From contig CATLFB010000001.1 in assembly GCA_949927415.1 (NCBI GenBank), positions 186,001-250,000 of the forward strand: DNA of 64,000 nt. Reading direction: 5' to 3'. Shown here piece after piece: positions 8,900-17,924 of this stretch. The DNA comes from an uncultured Candidatus Melainabacteria bacterium (lineage in GTDB: Bacteria > Cyanobacteriota > Vampirovibrionia > Gastranaerophilales > Gastranaerophilaceae). Numbering within the stretch: position 1 is the first letter of the stretch; the number at the start of each line of letters is the position of its first letter. The position numbers and the translations under genes were made by a program. The notes beneath the pieces are model-generated. The model was given only the letters and a program-made list of their open reading frames with translations, searched no databases and had not been told where the DNA came from.

Positions 8900-10303
8900 A
8901 TGAGCATACAAATCGCAGAACAATACGAGGAAAATGAAGAATACGAGAAGGCTTTTGAGGAATACAAAAAAGTTTTTGACCAAAACCCGAAGGATATGAA
9001 TGTAATTGAACGTTTGGGACATCTTTGCATGATGCTTGGAAACAAGGATGAGGCAGCAGAATATTACACAAAAATTCTTGAATTTGATGCGACAAACACA
9101 ATGGTTTACGAACAGCTTATGGATATTTATCAGGAAACCGACAGGTTCAAGTATTATATTCATCGCGGGAATTTGCATTCAATAGAGCACAAATTTGAGC
9201 ATGCGATTAACGATTTCAAGAAAGCGCTTTTAAACACGCAGGATGAAAAACAGATTATCACAACACGTTTTGTGCTGGCATCGCTCTACGCGCAAACCGG
9301 CAGCAACACAAAAGCGATTGATGAATATCTCCGTCTGACGGAATACGAAGAGATTCCGAACGAAACATATCTTTTACTGGCAAAACTTTATATGGCGGAA
9401 GATGCTATATTAAGTGCGATTAACGTTCTTGAAAGGGCTTATTCAAAAAATATTGAGACCGAAAACGTCAGAGAAATGCTTGCAGGACTTCATTTAAAAA
9501 ATAACAATCCGCAAAAAGCTTTAGAGGTTACAAATGATGATTTAATGAAGGCAAAATGTCTTTTGGAATGCGGCGAGGAAGATGAAGCGTACAAAATTTT
9601 AGAACAGACAGACGCGAAAAACAAAACAACCGCAAAATATCATTCGCTTCTGGCTCAGTATCATTTTATTAAAAACGATTTTGAAAAGGCCCTGTCAGAA
9701 GTTAATGAATTTGAAAAGCTTGAAAAGAATTCTCCTTTGACATACCAGATGAAAGCATTAATTTATGAAAACAAGAAAGATGATTACAACGCGCACATAA
9801 ATTGGGGCAAATATAACATTGTACGCGGCCAGACGGATATTGCAATCAACGAGTTTTTAAACGCATTTCAGATAAAAGAGGACGACATTGAATTGTTGAC
9901 AACACTTGCTGTCATGCTTGAAGAAAACGGCGACAAAAACCACTCAATGGAATTCTACGAAAGAATTGCAAAACTTGAACCGAACAATATTACAGCGCTT
10001 TCAAAGCTGGCTGATTTCAGAAACAGCATTGGCGATTACAGGGCCGAATGCGATTATCTGGAAAGCTGGTATGAAGTTGACAAGCGCAATTACGAACTTA
10101 TCAAACGGCTTGCAAAAAGTTACGAAAAGCTTAGAAACAAACCATCAGCCGTTGAGTTCTACAAAAAATATCTTCAAGTTGCCACAACCGCCAACGATTA
10201 CGAAGAAGTCAAAAAACATCTTGCAAAGCTTGAAAACACTGAAATGGCAGAAGAAGAAGAAGGACTTATTGATAAAATAATGAGATTTTTCAACAAAAAA
10301 TAG
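8900..10303 (+). CDS. Tetratricopeptide-repeat protein
   Basis: A 467-residue soluble protein made of tandem TPR helix pairs from end to end. Examples are YEKAFEEYKKVFDQNPKD (about 15-32), KDEAAEYYTKILEFDATN and HSMEFYERIAKLEPNN. No signal peptide is seen; the last residues (IDKIMRFFNKK) form a basic amphipathic helix that might touch the membrane. A strong AAGGAG Shine-Dalgarno precedes the ATG. TPR proteins are scaffolds, so no specific role can be given. A perfect terminator follows. Confidence 0.85.
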   Translation: MSIQIAEQYEENEEYEKAFEEYKKVFDQNPKDMNVIERLGHLCMMLGNKDEAAEYYTKILEFDATNTMVYEQLMDIYQETDRFKYYIHRGNLHSIEHKFEHAINDFKKALLNTQDEKQIITTRFVLASLYAQTGSNTKAIDEYLRLTEYEEIPNETYLLLAKLYMAEDAILSAINVLERAYSKNIETENVREMLAGLHLKNNNPQKALEVTNDDLMKAKCLLECGEEDEAYKILEQTDAKNKTTAKYHSLLAQYHFIKNDFEKALSEVNEFEKLEKNSPLTYQMKALIYENKKDDYNAHINWGKYNIVRGQTDIAINEFLNAFQIKEDDIELLTTLAVMLEENGDKNHSMEFYERIAKLEPNNITALSKLADFRNSIGDYRAECDYLESWYEVDKRNYELIKRLAKSYEKLRNKPSAVEFYKKYLQVATTANDYEEVKKHLAKLENTEMAEEEEGLIDKIMRFFNKK

Positions 10304-10314
10304 GCTTGAATTTG

Positions 10315-10350
10315 TGCGCCATCAAGAATTCTTGATGGCGCATTTTTAAT
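10315..10350 (+). terminator. Terminator of the pth-TPR unit
   Basis: TGCGCCATCAAGAA and TTCTTGATGGCGCA form a perfect 14-bp dyad (10315-10342), followed by TTTTTAATT. It begins 12 bases past the TPR gene stop. Confidence 0.9.
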
Positions 10351-10491
10351 TAAAGATTTAAAAACGCAAAATGCTATTTTATAAAAAGTTTATTTTTCTC
10401 TCGGATTGCTGAAACACAAAATTCCGGAGTAAAATTTTTGCAATAAGGAATTTTTTCCTTAGAATCATTCTTTGAAAATTTTTGCAACAAA

Positions 10492-10710
10492 TTATTGATT
10501 GTTGTAATACTCAATCGTCTGCTGTTTTCGAAGTTCGATTTCTTTAATCATCTCATCGGCTTTTTCTTCAACGCTTTCCTGCTTCAGAGAACTTCCGCCA
10601 ACACCGGCACCTGATGTAGTTTTGAACACGGGAATCATTACCGCTGCCAGAATCCCAACTATCAAAAGCGCTAACAGCATTGAAACTGCGCCAAATGCCG
10701 GTTTTAGCAT
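10492..10710 (-). CDS. Small pilin-like membrane protein lacking Glu5
   Basis: A 72-residue protein. Residues 9-30 (VSMLLALLIVGILAAVMIPVFK) strongly resemble the hydrophobic helix of type IV prepilins (compare ELLVVIAIIGILAAIAIP), and FGA before it could be a cleavage site. The glutamate normally at mature position 5 is absent. A charged 35-residue tail follows. Its ATG overlaps the stop of the upstream gene by seven bases (TTATGCTAA), pointing to translational coupling. It could be a minor pilin-like subunit or a simple membrane peptide. Confidence 0.6.
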   Translation of the reverse strand: MLKPAFGAVSMLLALLIVGILAAVMIPVFKTTSGAGVGGSSLKQESVEEKADEMIKEIELRKQQTIEYYNNQ

Positions 10711-11036
10711 AATTTATTCCTTTTTATAAACAAAACAACCGCTTCATCTACCGATTTTGGAGTATTCAAAACATCGTCCTTGTCGTTATTAGGAAACAAG
10801 CTTTTATCAACAAAGAATTTGTTATAAACCCACAATCCTGCAAAAATCACCACAGACGAAAGCATTACACCAATCATTGCAATCGCAAATTTCACAATAG
10901 CATCGCTCTTACTCATCGGTGCACTTTGCGCTAAATCAGGAACCTGTGCCGCCATATCCGGCTCACAAAAACCGCTTTGAGCCGCAAATATAAAAATTGC
11001 GGCTGTCAAAACGATTAGTGCTGTATTTTTGAACAT
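10704..11036 (-). CDS. Small exported membrane protein in the rne operon
   Basis: I chose the ATG at 11036 (110 residues), four bases after the RNase E/G stop; a longer frame would overlap that gene. The protein has a signal peptide ending near SGFCEP, then a Pro/Ala/Gln-rich stretch, and a membrane helix AIVKFAIAMIGVMLSSVVIFAGLWVY, followed by a cytoplasmic-type tail with KSVDEAVVLFIKR. I do not recognise the family. The tight spacing says it is co-expressed with RNase E/G and the pilin-like gene downstream. Confidence 0.65.
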   Translation of the reverse strand: MFKNTALIVLTAAIFIFAAQSGFCEPDMAAQVPDLAQSAPMSKSDAIVKFAIAMIGVMLSSVVIFAGLWVYNKFFVDKSLFPNNDKDDVLNTPKSVDEAVVLFIKRNKLC

Positions 11037-11040
11037 TGTT

Positions 11041-13008
11041 TTATTCAACAGTTGTCTCAACTTTTTCCTCACTTGATTTTTTTGCACGGCCTTTGCGTGA
11101 AGTGCCGCGGTTTGGACGTCTTGTCTTTTTCGGAGCTTCTTCCGGTTGTTCTGAGGGTGTTTGAGTTTCTGAAACCGGAGATTCCGTCTGAATCATGGCA
11201 GGTTCTGCAACAACAGCCTCAACCGCTGCCGGAGCATCAGTTTCTGCGGCTTCTGCTTTTTTATTTCTTCTGCCGCGAACTTTTTTCACTTTCTTTTCCG
11301 GTTTTACTTCAGCTTCAACGGCCGGAGCTTCATTAACAGCTTGTTCTGCTTGAGTTTCAGACTTAATTTGAACTTCAGCAACAACAGGTTTCAACTCTTC
11401 CATAGGTTTTATTACGGTTTCTGCTGTTGGAATTTCTTCAATTTCTTTTATATCTTTATTTTCAGGCTGAACTTCCGCATTCAAAACGCGTTCCTGACGG
11501 TCGAACTTCTTGTTTCGTCTTGTGCCGCGCTGTTTTTTGTTATTTTCGCGTTTTTCAACTTCCTGAACAGCGTTTTGCGAAGGATTTTCAACCTCAATTG
11601 CAACGGGCGCCGCAGTTTCCTGTACTTCAACTTCTTGTGGTGCCTGATTTTGCTGTCGATTTTTGTTGAAATTATTGTTGCTGTTTCTGTTATTTTTCTT
11701 GAAGTTATTTACAGGAAGTTTCAATTTTGCAGCTTTTGCTCTGTATTCGCCCTCAGCAGTCGGAGAGGCAAAATTGAAATCAATAACTGAACAGCCGGTA
11801 CCCTGACAGTGCGGGCATCTTTTTGTAAAGATTTCAGCCAAACTCTGGCCCTGTCTGTGGCGCGTAAGTTCAACAAGCCCCAAATCAGAAAGCTGGCCGA
11901 CCTGCGGTTTTGCTTTATCAGGCTCAAGCGCAATTTCCAACTCTTCCATAATCGCTAATTTGTCAGCGCGTGAAAGCATATCAATAAAGTCGATGATAAT
12001 CATTCCGCCGATATTGCGCAAACGCAGCTGGCGAGCGATTTCATGGACTGCTTCGATATTAGTTTTCAGAATAGTTTCATCCTGAGTTGATGAACTTGTG
12101 AATTTGCCGCTGTTAACATCAATTACGGTCAAAGCCTCTGTCTGCTGGATAAACAAATATCCGCCGGATGGCATATTAACTTTGATATTCAGTGCGGCTT
12201 TGATTTCTTTGTGAATATCCATTGCGACAAGAAGGGGTTCTGTACCTTTGTACAAGGTTACTGTAATATTTTTGTTCATGTGCCAGTTTTGAAGAAGGTT
12301 TTGAACACGATTCATCGCAAAGGCCGTATCAACAATGATTTCTTTTGTATCTTCAGTGCAGGCTTCTCTTATTACACGATAAAGCAAATCCTGATCGCGA
12401 TAGATGAGATTTGGCGGAGTCATTGTTTCTGCGGCTGTTATAATATTGTTCCACTTTTCAAGAAGAACTTCCAAATCCTCCTGAATATCGGCTTCGCTCT
12501 GGCCTTCTGCTTCTGTTCTGATAATAACGCCGACACCGACCGGTTTGATTAAGTTCATGATTGCTTTTAATCTTGCGCGTTCTTTTGAATTTTCGATTTT
12601 TTTAGAAACGCTCACGCCCGGCTCGTTCGGCATCAGAACCAAAAATCTTCCGGGAAGGCTGATTTCTGTCGTAACCCTCGGTCCCTTATGGCCGGTCGGT
12701 TCTTTCACAACTTGAACGATGAGTTTTTGTTTTGGAGAAAGTTTTTCTTTCAAGCTTCCTTTTCCCATAACATCCTGCGCGTGCAAGAATCCCATTTTAT
12801 CTGTTCCGACATTAACAAAAGCCGCATCAATACTTGGCAAAATGTTATCAACTGTTGCCAGATAAACATCCCCAAGCAAAACTTCTCCTCTGTGGATGAA
12901 AAAATCGGTTACTTTTTTGCCTTCCAAAACCGCCGCAATATTATCACGTTCAGCAATAACTATTTTTTTCGGCTGCACCTGATTGGCATTGTAGTTTTTG
13001 TTGTTCAT
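11041..13008 (-). CDS. rne: Ribonuclease E/G
   Basis: A 655-residue endoribonuclease for mRNA decay and RNA processing. It starts with an S1-type RNA-binding region (about 35-125). The catalytic Asp residues are in TVIDVNSGKF (Asp297) and IIIDFIDM (Asp340), and the zinc-link cysteines in CPHCQGTGC (398-406). Beyond 430 lies a disordered tail rich in Asn/Lys and then Ala/Glu/Pro, ending in basic KKTRRPNRG and RKGRAKK patches. This compact catalytic part plus basic tail is typical of cyanobacterial RNase E. It sits 20 bases downstream of a TIGR03960-type radical SAM gene, a common bacterial pairing. Confidence 0.93.
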   Translation of the reverse strand: MNNKNYNANQVQPKKIVIAERDNIAAVLEGKKVTDFFIHRGEVLLGDVYLATVDNILPSIDAAFVNVGTDKMGFLHAQDVMGKGSLKEKLSPKQKLIVQVVKEPTGHKGPRVTTEISLPGRFLVLMPNEPGVSVSKKIENSKERARLKAIMNLIKPVGVGVIIRTEAEGQSEADIQEDLEVLLEKWNNIITAAETMTPPNLIYRDQDLLYRVIREACTEDTKEIIVDTAFAMNRVQNLLQNWHMNKNITVTLYKGTEPLLVAMDIHKEIKAALNIKVNMPSGGYLFIQQTEALTVIDVNSGKFTSSSTQDETILKTNIEAVHEIARQLRLRNIGGMIIIDFIDMLSRADKLAIMEELEIALEPDKAKPQVGQLSDLGLVELTRHRQGQSLAEIFTKRCPHCQGTGCSVIDFNFASPTAEGEYRAKAAKLKLPVNNFKKNNRNSNNNFNKNRQQNQAPQEVEVQETAAPVAIEVENPSQNAVQEVEKRENNKKQRGTRRNKKFDRQERVLNAEVQPENKDIKEIEEIPTAETVIKPMEELKPVVAEVQIKSETQAEQAVNEAPAVEAEVKPEKKVKKVRGRRNKKAEAAETDAPAAVEAVVAEPAMIQTESPVSETQTPSEQPEEAPKKTRRPNRGTSRKGRAKKSSEEKVETTVE

Positions 13009-13028
13009 AAAAAATCCTTTATTTAAAC

Positions 13029-15662
13029 CTATAACTCTTGATTGTTTTCGTCAAAGAATCTTGTTCTTGTGATATCGAACTTAACATCTTTTGATATAAG
13101 TTCCATCAACGTATCTGCTCTCAGCGACGGAATCCCGCCCTCAAGATTCTGACCGGTTTTTAAAACTATGAATAGACTATTTTCCGTAAATTTGTATGAT
13201 TTTATACAATTTTTGATGTCTACTTTTTTAATTAAACCTTTTTTGTTTTTCTTCTCGATAAAAATTTCAGGAGAAGTCAAAACTCTGTTTGTATTATACT
13301 TCAAATCCTCAAAATCGTAAAGCGAATTATTAAAAATTTTAACTTCATATTCAGCCCAGAATACTGTTGTATCAATTGATTTTGCGGATTTTTCAATTTT
13401 TACAATACTTATTATTTCAGAGCCTGTCGGGAGAACTTTTTCAAGTTTCGATTTCAATTCAGAAGGCTCCAAATTATCGTGAATTTCGATATCAACAAAT
13501 TCGCACATACTTTGCGCAAAAAGCGGGAGTGCAACGCCCATGGAGACTTTCATTGAGGGATTGAAACCTTGAGAAAATGCGATATTCAAATCAGTTCTTG
13601 AAAGCGCTTTAAAGAAAGTATTTTGCCAGTCAAGGTGCGAAAAATACCTGAGAATTCCGGTTTTAGTGAGTTTTATGCGGTATCTGAAAACTTCACGCTT
13701 ATCAGTTTCGTGCGTATGCGGGTCGATTGGTTCAAAATTGAGTTTTTGCGCGGCATCTGATGCCTTGAAGGGTTTAGCAAGAATTTTTCGCGTTTTCAAA
13801 TTTTTACACACACCGCAATTGACGCAGGCCTTTTCGCAGGTCTGAACAATGTGAGTTGAGTTGCCCTCTACCTCTGGGAGAGGGTAGAATTCCTTATCGA
13901 GCGGAGCGAGGTTAGGAATTCGGGTGAGGGTTACATCCTGATTTGCTGCCTCATTTGATGAAGTTATATTTGATGTGACTGATAAAGCGGTTTTGTATTC
14001 ATTTTTAAACCAATCTTTCTCTACTCCGATATTTATAAAATCCCAAGGGAGAGGCGCTTCTGTATCGTAAATTTTTTCAGCCAGTTCCGGCAGTGAAATT
14101 CCGCATTCTGAAGCCGTCTCATGCCAGACATTTTTGTCAAAATATTCGCCCCATGCATCAAGATAACAGCCTTTTTTGTAAAGCGATTCAATATACGCAC
14201 AAAGGCTTCTGTCGCCGCGGGTGAGCGCAGCCTCAATTCTTGAAACGAATTTGTCATGATAATTTACTTTAACCCCTTTCAAATGTGCGATTTTATCTTT
14301 CAGGTAATGGATGTGTTCAGTGACTTTGTCGAGATTCATTTGCCCGTGCCACTGGAAGGGGGTGAAAGGTTTGGGCACAAAAATCGACAATGTACAGGTT
14401 ATATCAAGCCCATGTTTCAGGCCTTTTTCTTTTTTAATGAGTTTTGCGCGGTATTTTATTCTGTTTAAAAGTTCGGCCATTTCGTCCATATCTTCTAAAG
14501 TTTCGGTCGGAAGCCCGCAGATAAAGTAGAATTTAACTCTTGACCAACCATGTTCATAGAGCGTCAAAACAGCGTCAAAAATCTGCTGTTCTGTTATATT
14601 TTTCTTGATAACATCGCGAAGTCTTTGAGAACCGGCTTCCGGCGCGAGCGTCATCGTTGATTTTCGAACACTCTGGACAAGGTTTGCCAATTCCAGATTA
14701 AACCCGTCAATACGCTGGCTCGGAAGCGATACGGAGATTTTTTTCTCATTAAAATCAAGCGCGAGTTCTTTTATAACTTCGTTTATATTTGAATAGTCGT
14801 TAGAGGATAGCGAAAGCAGTGAATACTCATCATAGCCTGTATTTTTGACAAGTTCTTTTGCGATTTTGATAATATCTTCAGCACTTCGCTCGCGTATTGG
14901 CAGGTTTACGTGCCCCGGCTGGCAAAAACGGCACATTCTGCCGCAGCCGCGGCGGATTTCGACAATCGCCCTGTCATGGACTGAGGATGAAAACGGGATT
15001 GGATAAGCTTTCAAGGCTGTTTCGTATTTCAATTCCGCAATACGTTTTGTGACAGATTTTGAATAATCCGGACACCAGACGCCTTCAATTTCGGAGAGTT
15101 TTTTAATCCTTTCAGCACGCGGCAAGCCTTTTGTAGCGATGAGACATTCGCAAACCTCTAAAATACTGTCTTCACCGTCCCCAATCAAAAATCCGTCAAT
15201 AAAATCCGCAACCGGCAAAGGATTGTAAGCACAAGGGCCGCCGGCCAGAATAATCGGATGTTCATCTGTTCTTTCTGAATTTTTATACGGAATCTCTGAC
15301 ATATCAAGCATTTTCAGGATTGTCGGATAGGAAAGTTCATATTGGATTGAAAATCCGACGGCGTCAAAATCTTTTATCGGGCGTTTGCTTTCAAGCGCGT
15401 ACAAGGGTTCGGGGTGAAAATCGGCTTCGGGGGCATAAACTCTGTCTGCCATAAATTGCGGCTGTTTGTTTACCTGTTCATAAAGAACTCTTAAACCCAG
15501 ATTGCTGATACCGATTTCGTACTTATCCGGGAAAGCAAATGCGAAGCGCAATTGCGCATCGTCAAAAGATTTGTTATATGAGAGGAATTCTCCGCCCACA
15601 TACTGATAAGGTTTTGTACAATTGTATAAACTTTCGTGATATTTTCTAAAAAAACAATTCAT
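13029..15662 (-). CDS. TIGR03960-type radical SAM protein with C-terminal DUF2344 domain
   Basis: An 877-residue protein with three parts: an N-terminal B12-binding-like region (to about 200), a radical SAM core with RRGCGRMCRFC (Cys240, Cys244, Cys247), and from about 660 a DUF2344 domain (FRYRIKLTKTGILRYFSHLDW). Families TIGR03960 and TIGR03936 are commonly fused like this and encoded beside rne/rng; the reaction is not established. Four more cysteines lie at CEKACVNCGVC. Residues about 577-600 are encoded by an inserted repeat, listed separately. Confidence 0.88.
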   Translation of the reverse strand: MNCFFRKYHESLYNCTKPYQYVGGEFLSYNKSFDDAQLRFAFAFPDKYEIGISNLGLRVLYEQVNKQPQFMADRVYAPEADFHPEPLYALESKRPIKDFDAVGFSIQYELSYPTILKMLDMSEIPYKNSERTDEHPIILAGGPCAYNPLPVADFIDGFLIGDGEDSILEVCECLIATKGLPRAERIKKLSEIEGVWCPDYSKSVTKRIAELKYETALKAYPIPFSSSVHDRAIVEIRRGCGRMCRFCQPGHVNLPIRERSAEDIIKIAKELVKNTGYDEYSLLSLSSNDYSNINEVIKELALDFNEKKISVSLPSQRIDGFNLELANLVQSVRKSTMTLAPEAGSQRLRDVIKKNITEQQIFDAVLTLYEHGWSRVKFYFICGLPTETLEDMDEMAELLNRIKYRAKLIKKEKGLKHGLDITCTLSIFVPKPFTPFQWHGQMNLDKVTEHIHYLKDKIAHLKGVKVNYHDKFVSRIEAALTRGDRSLCAYIESLYKKGCYLDAWGEYFDKNVWHETASECGISLPELAEKIYDTEAPLPWDFINIGVEKDWFKNEYKTALSVTSNITSSNEAANQDVTLTRIPNLAPLDKEFYPLPEVEGNSTHIVQTCEKACVNCGVCKNLKTRKILAKPFKASDAAQKLNFEPIDPHTHETDKREVFRYRIKLTKTGILRYFSHLDWQNTFFKALSRTDLNIAFSQGFNPSMKVSMGVALPLFAQSMCEFVDIEIHDNLEPSELKSKLEKVLPTGSEIISIVKIEKSAKSIDTTVFWAEYEVKIFNNSLYDFEDLKYNTNRVLTSPEIFIEKKNKKGLIKKVDIKNCIKSYKFTENSLFIVLKTGQNLEGGIPSLRADTLMELISKDVKFDITRTRFFDENNQEL
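13864..13932. repeat. Palindromic repeat inserted in frame in the radical SAM gene
   Basis: CCCTCTACC...GGGAGAGGG forms one hairpin, and GAATTCC / GGAATTC are arms of a second around a core with GAGCGGAGCGAG. The unit ends GGGTGAGGG. It is 69 bases, a multiple of three, and encodes about 23 residues (VTLTRIPNLAPLDKEF...) in the linker before the Cys-rich segment without breaking the frame. Its composition and hairpins are those of widespread bacterial intergenic repeats. Confidence 0.75.
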
Positions 15663-15716
15663 TATTCAAATTCCGCTATTTATTTTTCTGTCACAAATCC
15701 GGCAGGAAAGCTTTAA

Positions 15717-16061
15717 TCATGCCAAATCTTCAGGATGATATTTTTCAATTTCGATAATTGTTCCGTCAAGCGTATTTTCTTCAAAGGATTTCAAAAACCT
15801 GTACAAATCATCACTTGGAACATCATAATTATACAAAAAAGTTTCGCCGTTATTTTCTCTCATAACCCGAACTATATAACGGCAGGTTTTCGAATATTTT
15901 ACAAGATGTTCGGCGTTAAATTTATTTCCGTTTCCGTCTCTGCTCAGTTTGACATAGTTAAACCCTGCATAATATTTAACTTTTTCACTGTCCGGAACCG
16001 GCAGGCTCTTATTATGCCGAGAAAATATATTTATAACTTTTTGATTGATATCATCACTCAT
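15717..16061 (-). CDS. Hypothetical protein, 114 residues
   Basis: A small soluble protein with no signal peptide or membrane segment, unrecognised. It looks alpha/beta: YYAGFNYVKLSRDGN, CRYIVRVMRENNGETFLYNYDV and LDGTIIEIEKYHPEDLA. It is transcribed on the same strand as the radical SAM gene, 54 bases upstream, and may share its transcript. Confidence 0.6.
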   Translation of the reverse strand: MSDDINQKVINIFSRHNKSLPVPDSEKVKYYAGFNYVKLSRDGNGNKFNAEHLVKYSKTCRYIVRVMRENNGETFLYNYDVPSDDLYRFLKSFEENTLDGTIIEIEKYHPEDLA

Positions 16062-16117
16062 ATTACAAGTTTAATATGAATAAGAGCAGCATGGCTAAAT
16101 GTTAAGTTTGGTTAATT

Positions 16118-16282
16118 AAGTGAGGGGTGAAAGGTGAGAAGTGAAAAGTCGGTTACGGTTAAAATAACATATTAAAAGTTTCAGGTTCTGATTTATAAAC
16201 ACAAAAATTGAGGACTTTTATAAGTGTTAATTTCCAGATACGGTCTTTTCGCTTCTCACTTTTCACCTTTCACCCCTCACTT
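16118..16282. repeat. Inverted GTGAA-rich repeat pair
   Basis: AAGTGAGGGGTGAAAGGTGA (16118-16137) has a perfect reverse complement at 16263-16282. The similarity continues imperfectly inward (GAAGTGAAAAG against the complement of CTTTTCGCTTCTCACT). The 125 bases between hold no gene. A related single stretch, GTGAAGCGTGAAGCGGAAGA, lies at 29021-29040. This looks like a dispersed repeat or a small non-coding insertion. Confidence 0.75.
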
Positions 16283-16285
16283 CCA

Positions 16286-16582
16286 TCATTCTTCCTTATT
16301 CTGCTCGATATACTCAATAATATCAAGCGCAAGCTGACGCTGAATTTCTTCGGGCGCATGTTTCAAATATTCCATCGCATGAGATACTCTGATGTTTTTG
16401 TCATACCAGCGGCGCATTATGTAGTTGTACTGCTCGTCCAAAGACATTTCAAAATCCATATCCTTGAGCTTGTCAATAACATAATCCGCACACACAGTCT
16501 GCAATTGTTCTTCTGCACTTTCCCACAAAGCCACAGCTCTGCTCATCGTAACATCTACATCATACCAGCGTTTGAATTTCAT
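16286..16582 (-). CDS. Hypothetical protein, 98 residues
   Basis: I chose the ATG at 16582 because GGGGGAA sits seven bases upstream; a TTG nine codons earlier has no such site. The protein is helical and acidic, with two Trp-Tyr-Asp elements (FKRWYDVD near the start and RRWYDKNIR at about 57), so it may be an internal duplication of a short helical unit. No signal or membrane segment. Function unknown. Confidence 0.6.
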   Translation of the reverse strand: MKFKRWYDVDVTMSRAVALWESAEEQLQTVCADYVIDKLKDMDFEMSLDEQYNYIMRRWYDKNIRVSHAMEYLKHAPEEIQRQLALDIIEYIEQNKEE

Positions 16583-16644
16583 AAATTCCCCCGTAAATTT
16601 TTCTTCCAACTTGTATTTTTATATTATCATAAAATTAAGGAAAT

Positions 16645-16679
16645 TTGTTATAGTAAAGAGAGCGTAGTATACTATTATT
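16645..16679 (+). promoter_or_regulatory. Promoter giving a probable leaderless mRNA
   Basis: -35 TTGTTA (16645-16650), 17-base spacer, -10 TATACT (16668-16673). The ATG of the exported-protein gene starts six bases after the -10 box, so transcription would begin at or next to the ATG. No Shine-Dalgarno is present. Confidence 0.65.
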
Positions 16680-17831
16680 ATGAAAAAATTATTATCAGCT
16701 TTTTTAATAACCGCATTTATGCTTGGCACACCAGCCGTGGCAGCTCCGGTGTTTGAAGGTCATGCCGAATTCAGCGAACAATACAAACAAATGGAACAAG
16801 AATTGTTTACCGGCGAAATTGAACATCTTGAGCGCAAAGATATTATTCACATGACGGTTTCACAGGTGCTGGACGGAAGCATAAATATCGAAGGCGACGA
16901 GTTTTTCGCGGAAGTCACAAACGAAGTTTACGGAGATAAAGGCGTAATCATACCGAAAGGTACAATTGCGCACGGAAGAATTTCCCAAACCGGCGATGCA
17001 AAACGCTTAGGCCGCTCAGCATGGCTTGAATTGGATTTTGATTATCTGATAACCCCGGACGGACGCGAAATCCCGATTGAAGGCAAGATGTCCACAAAAC
17101 TTCACCCCGCAGTTGAAACAACAAAAATCATTGCGCAGGATGTCGGATATACGGTAGCAGGAGGGGCTGCCGGCGGACTTATGGCGCTCAACTGGCTCGG
17201 GATTGAAGCGGCAATCGCATCACATGGTTACACCATTGCCGGCGGCGCTGCGGCGGGTGGAGTTATCGGACTTGGAATGGCTTTGGTGAGAAAAGGAAGC
17301 GAAGTTTTGATTGCACCCGGCGATGAAATACGCGTTAAAATCAATACAACCGTGCCTTTGCCGGTTTATAAAGATACCGCGCTAAAACAGCATGAACTTT
17401 TTTACCCCGGGCTTGATATCAACATCAGCAATATCGAGCATGAAGAAGACCCGTTTGGAGAATTAAATACAATTACAATAACGGTTTTGATATCAAATCT
17501 TTCCGACAAAGCTTTTTCAGGACTTGACATGGCGCTTGTGAACGATTACAACAAAACATTCCGCCCGTCGATTTTCGGCGATACAAAAATGATGTTTAAG
17601 CACATAAACCCCGGAGAAAAAAGTGTCGGAAAAATCTCATTTGCGGTAGACAATATCAACAGAAACTTCTGGCTGACGTTTTTTGACCGAAGAAGCGGAA
17701 AGCCCGTTGCAAAAATTTCGCTCGACAATGCATACAGAAATGTTTCAGCGAAAACAAAGAAAAAGAATCTGAAAAAACACAAACAGAAAACAAATTTCAA
17801 AAAAGAAACCGATTTATTTGACGAAATATAA
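16680..17831 (+). CDS. Exported protein with Gly/Ala-rich hydrophobic pair, unknown function
   Basis: A 383-residue protein with a clear signal peptide (MKKLLSAFLITAFMLGTPAVAA). Residues about 58-145 are strand-rich (VIIPKGTIAHGRISQTGD, WLELDFDYLITPDGREIPI), a pattern recalling the TrbI/VirB10-type beta domain, though that likeness is weak. Two Gly/Ala-rich hydrophobic stretches follow (about 158-170 and 183-200). The C-terminal region resembles an Ig-like fold with NTITITVLISNLSDKAF, then a lysine-rich tail. It probably acts at the outer face of the cell. Exact family not recognised. Confidence 0.7.
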   Translation: MKKLLSAFLITAFMLGTPAVAAPVFEGHAEFSEQYKQMEQELFTGEIEHLERKDIIHMTVSQVLDGSINIEGDEFFAEVTNEVYGDKGVIIPKGTIAHGRISQTGDAKRLGRSAWLELDFDYLITPDGREIPIEGKMSTKLHPAVETTKIIAQDVGYTVAGGAAGGLMALNWLGIEAAIASHGYTIAGGAAAGGVIGLGMALVRKGSEVLIAPGDEIRVKINTTVPLPVYKDTALKQHELFYPGLDINISNIEHEEDPFGELNTITITVLISNLSDKAFSGLDMALVNDYNKTFRPSIFGDTKMMFKHINPGEKSVGKISFAVDNINRNFWLTFFDRRSGKPVAKISLDNAYRNVSAKTKKKNLKKHKQKTNFKKETDLFDEI

Positions 17832-17924
17832 ATTATGTAAAGATTTCGAATGATGCTTGAAAAATTTATATTTTGTGTTACAATGTTAGTAATTTCAAAA
17901 AGATAAAGAAAAGTGAGGAAAAAT

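Noticed and set aside
9906..10280. Long open frame inside the TPR gene
   Set aside because: It overlaps the TPR gene entirely in another frame and has no ribosome-binding site; it is a shadow.
11052..11790. Plus-strand open frames opposite the RNase E tail
   Set aside because: They arise from the low-complexity Ala/Glu/Lys coding sequence of the RNase E tail read on the other strand.
16118..16282. The inverted repeat pair as a CRISPR or insertion sequence
   Set aside because: There are only two copies, in inverted orientation, with no spacers, transposase or cas gene nearby.
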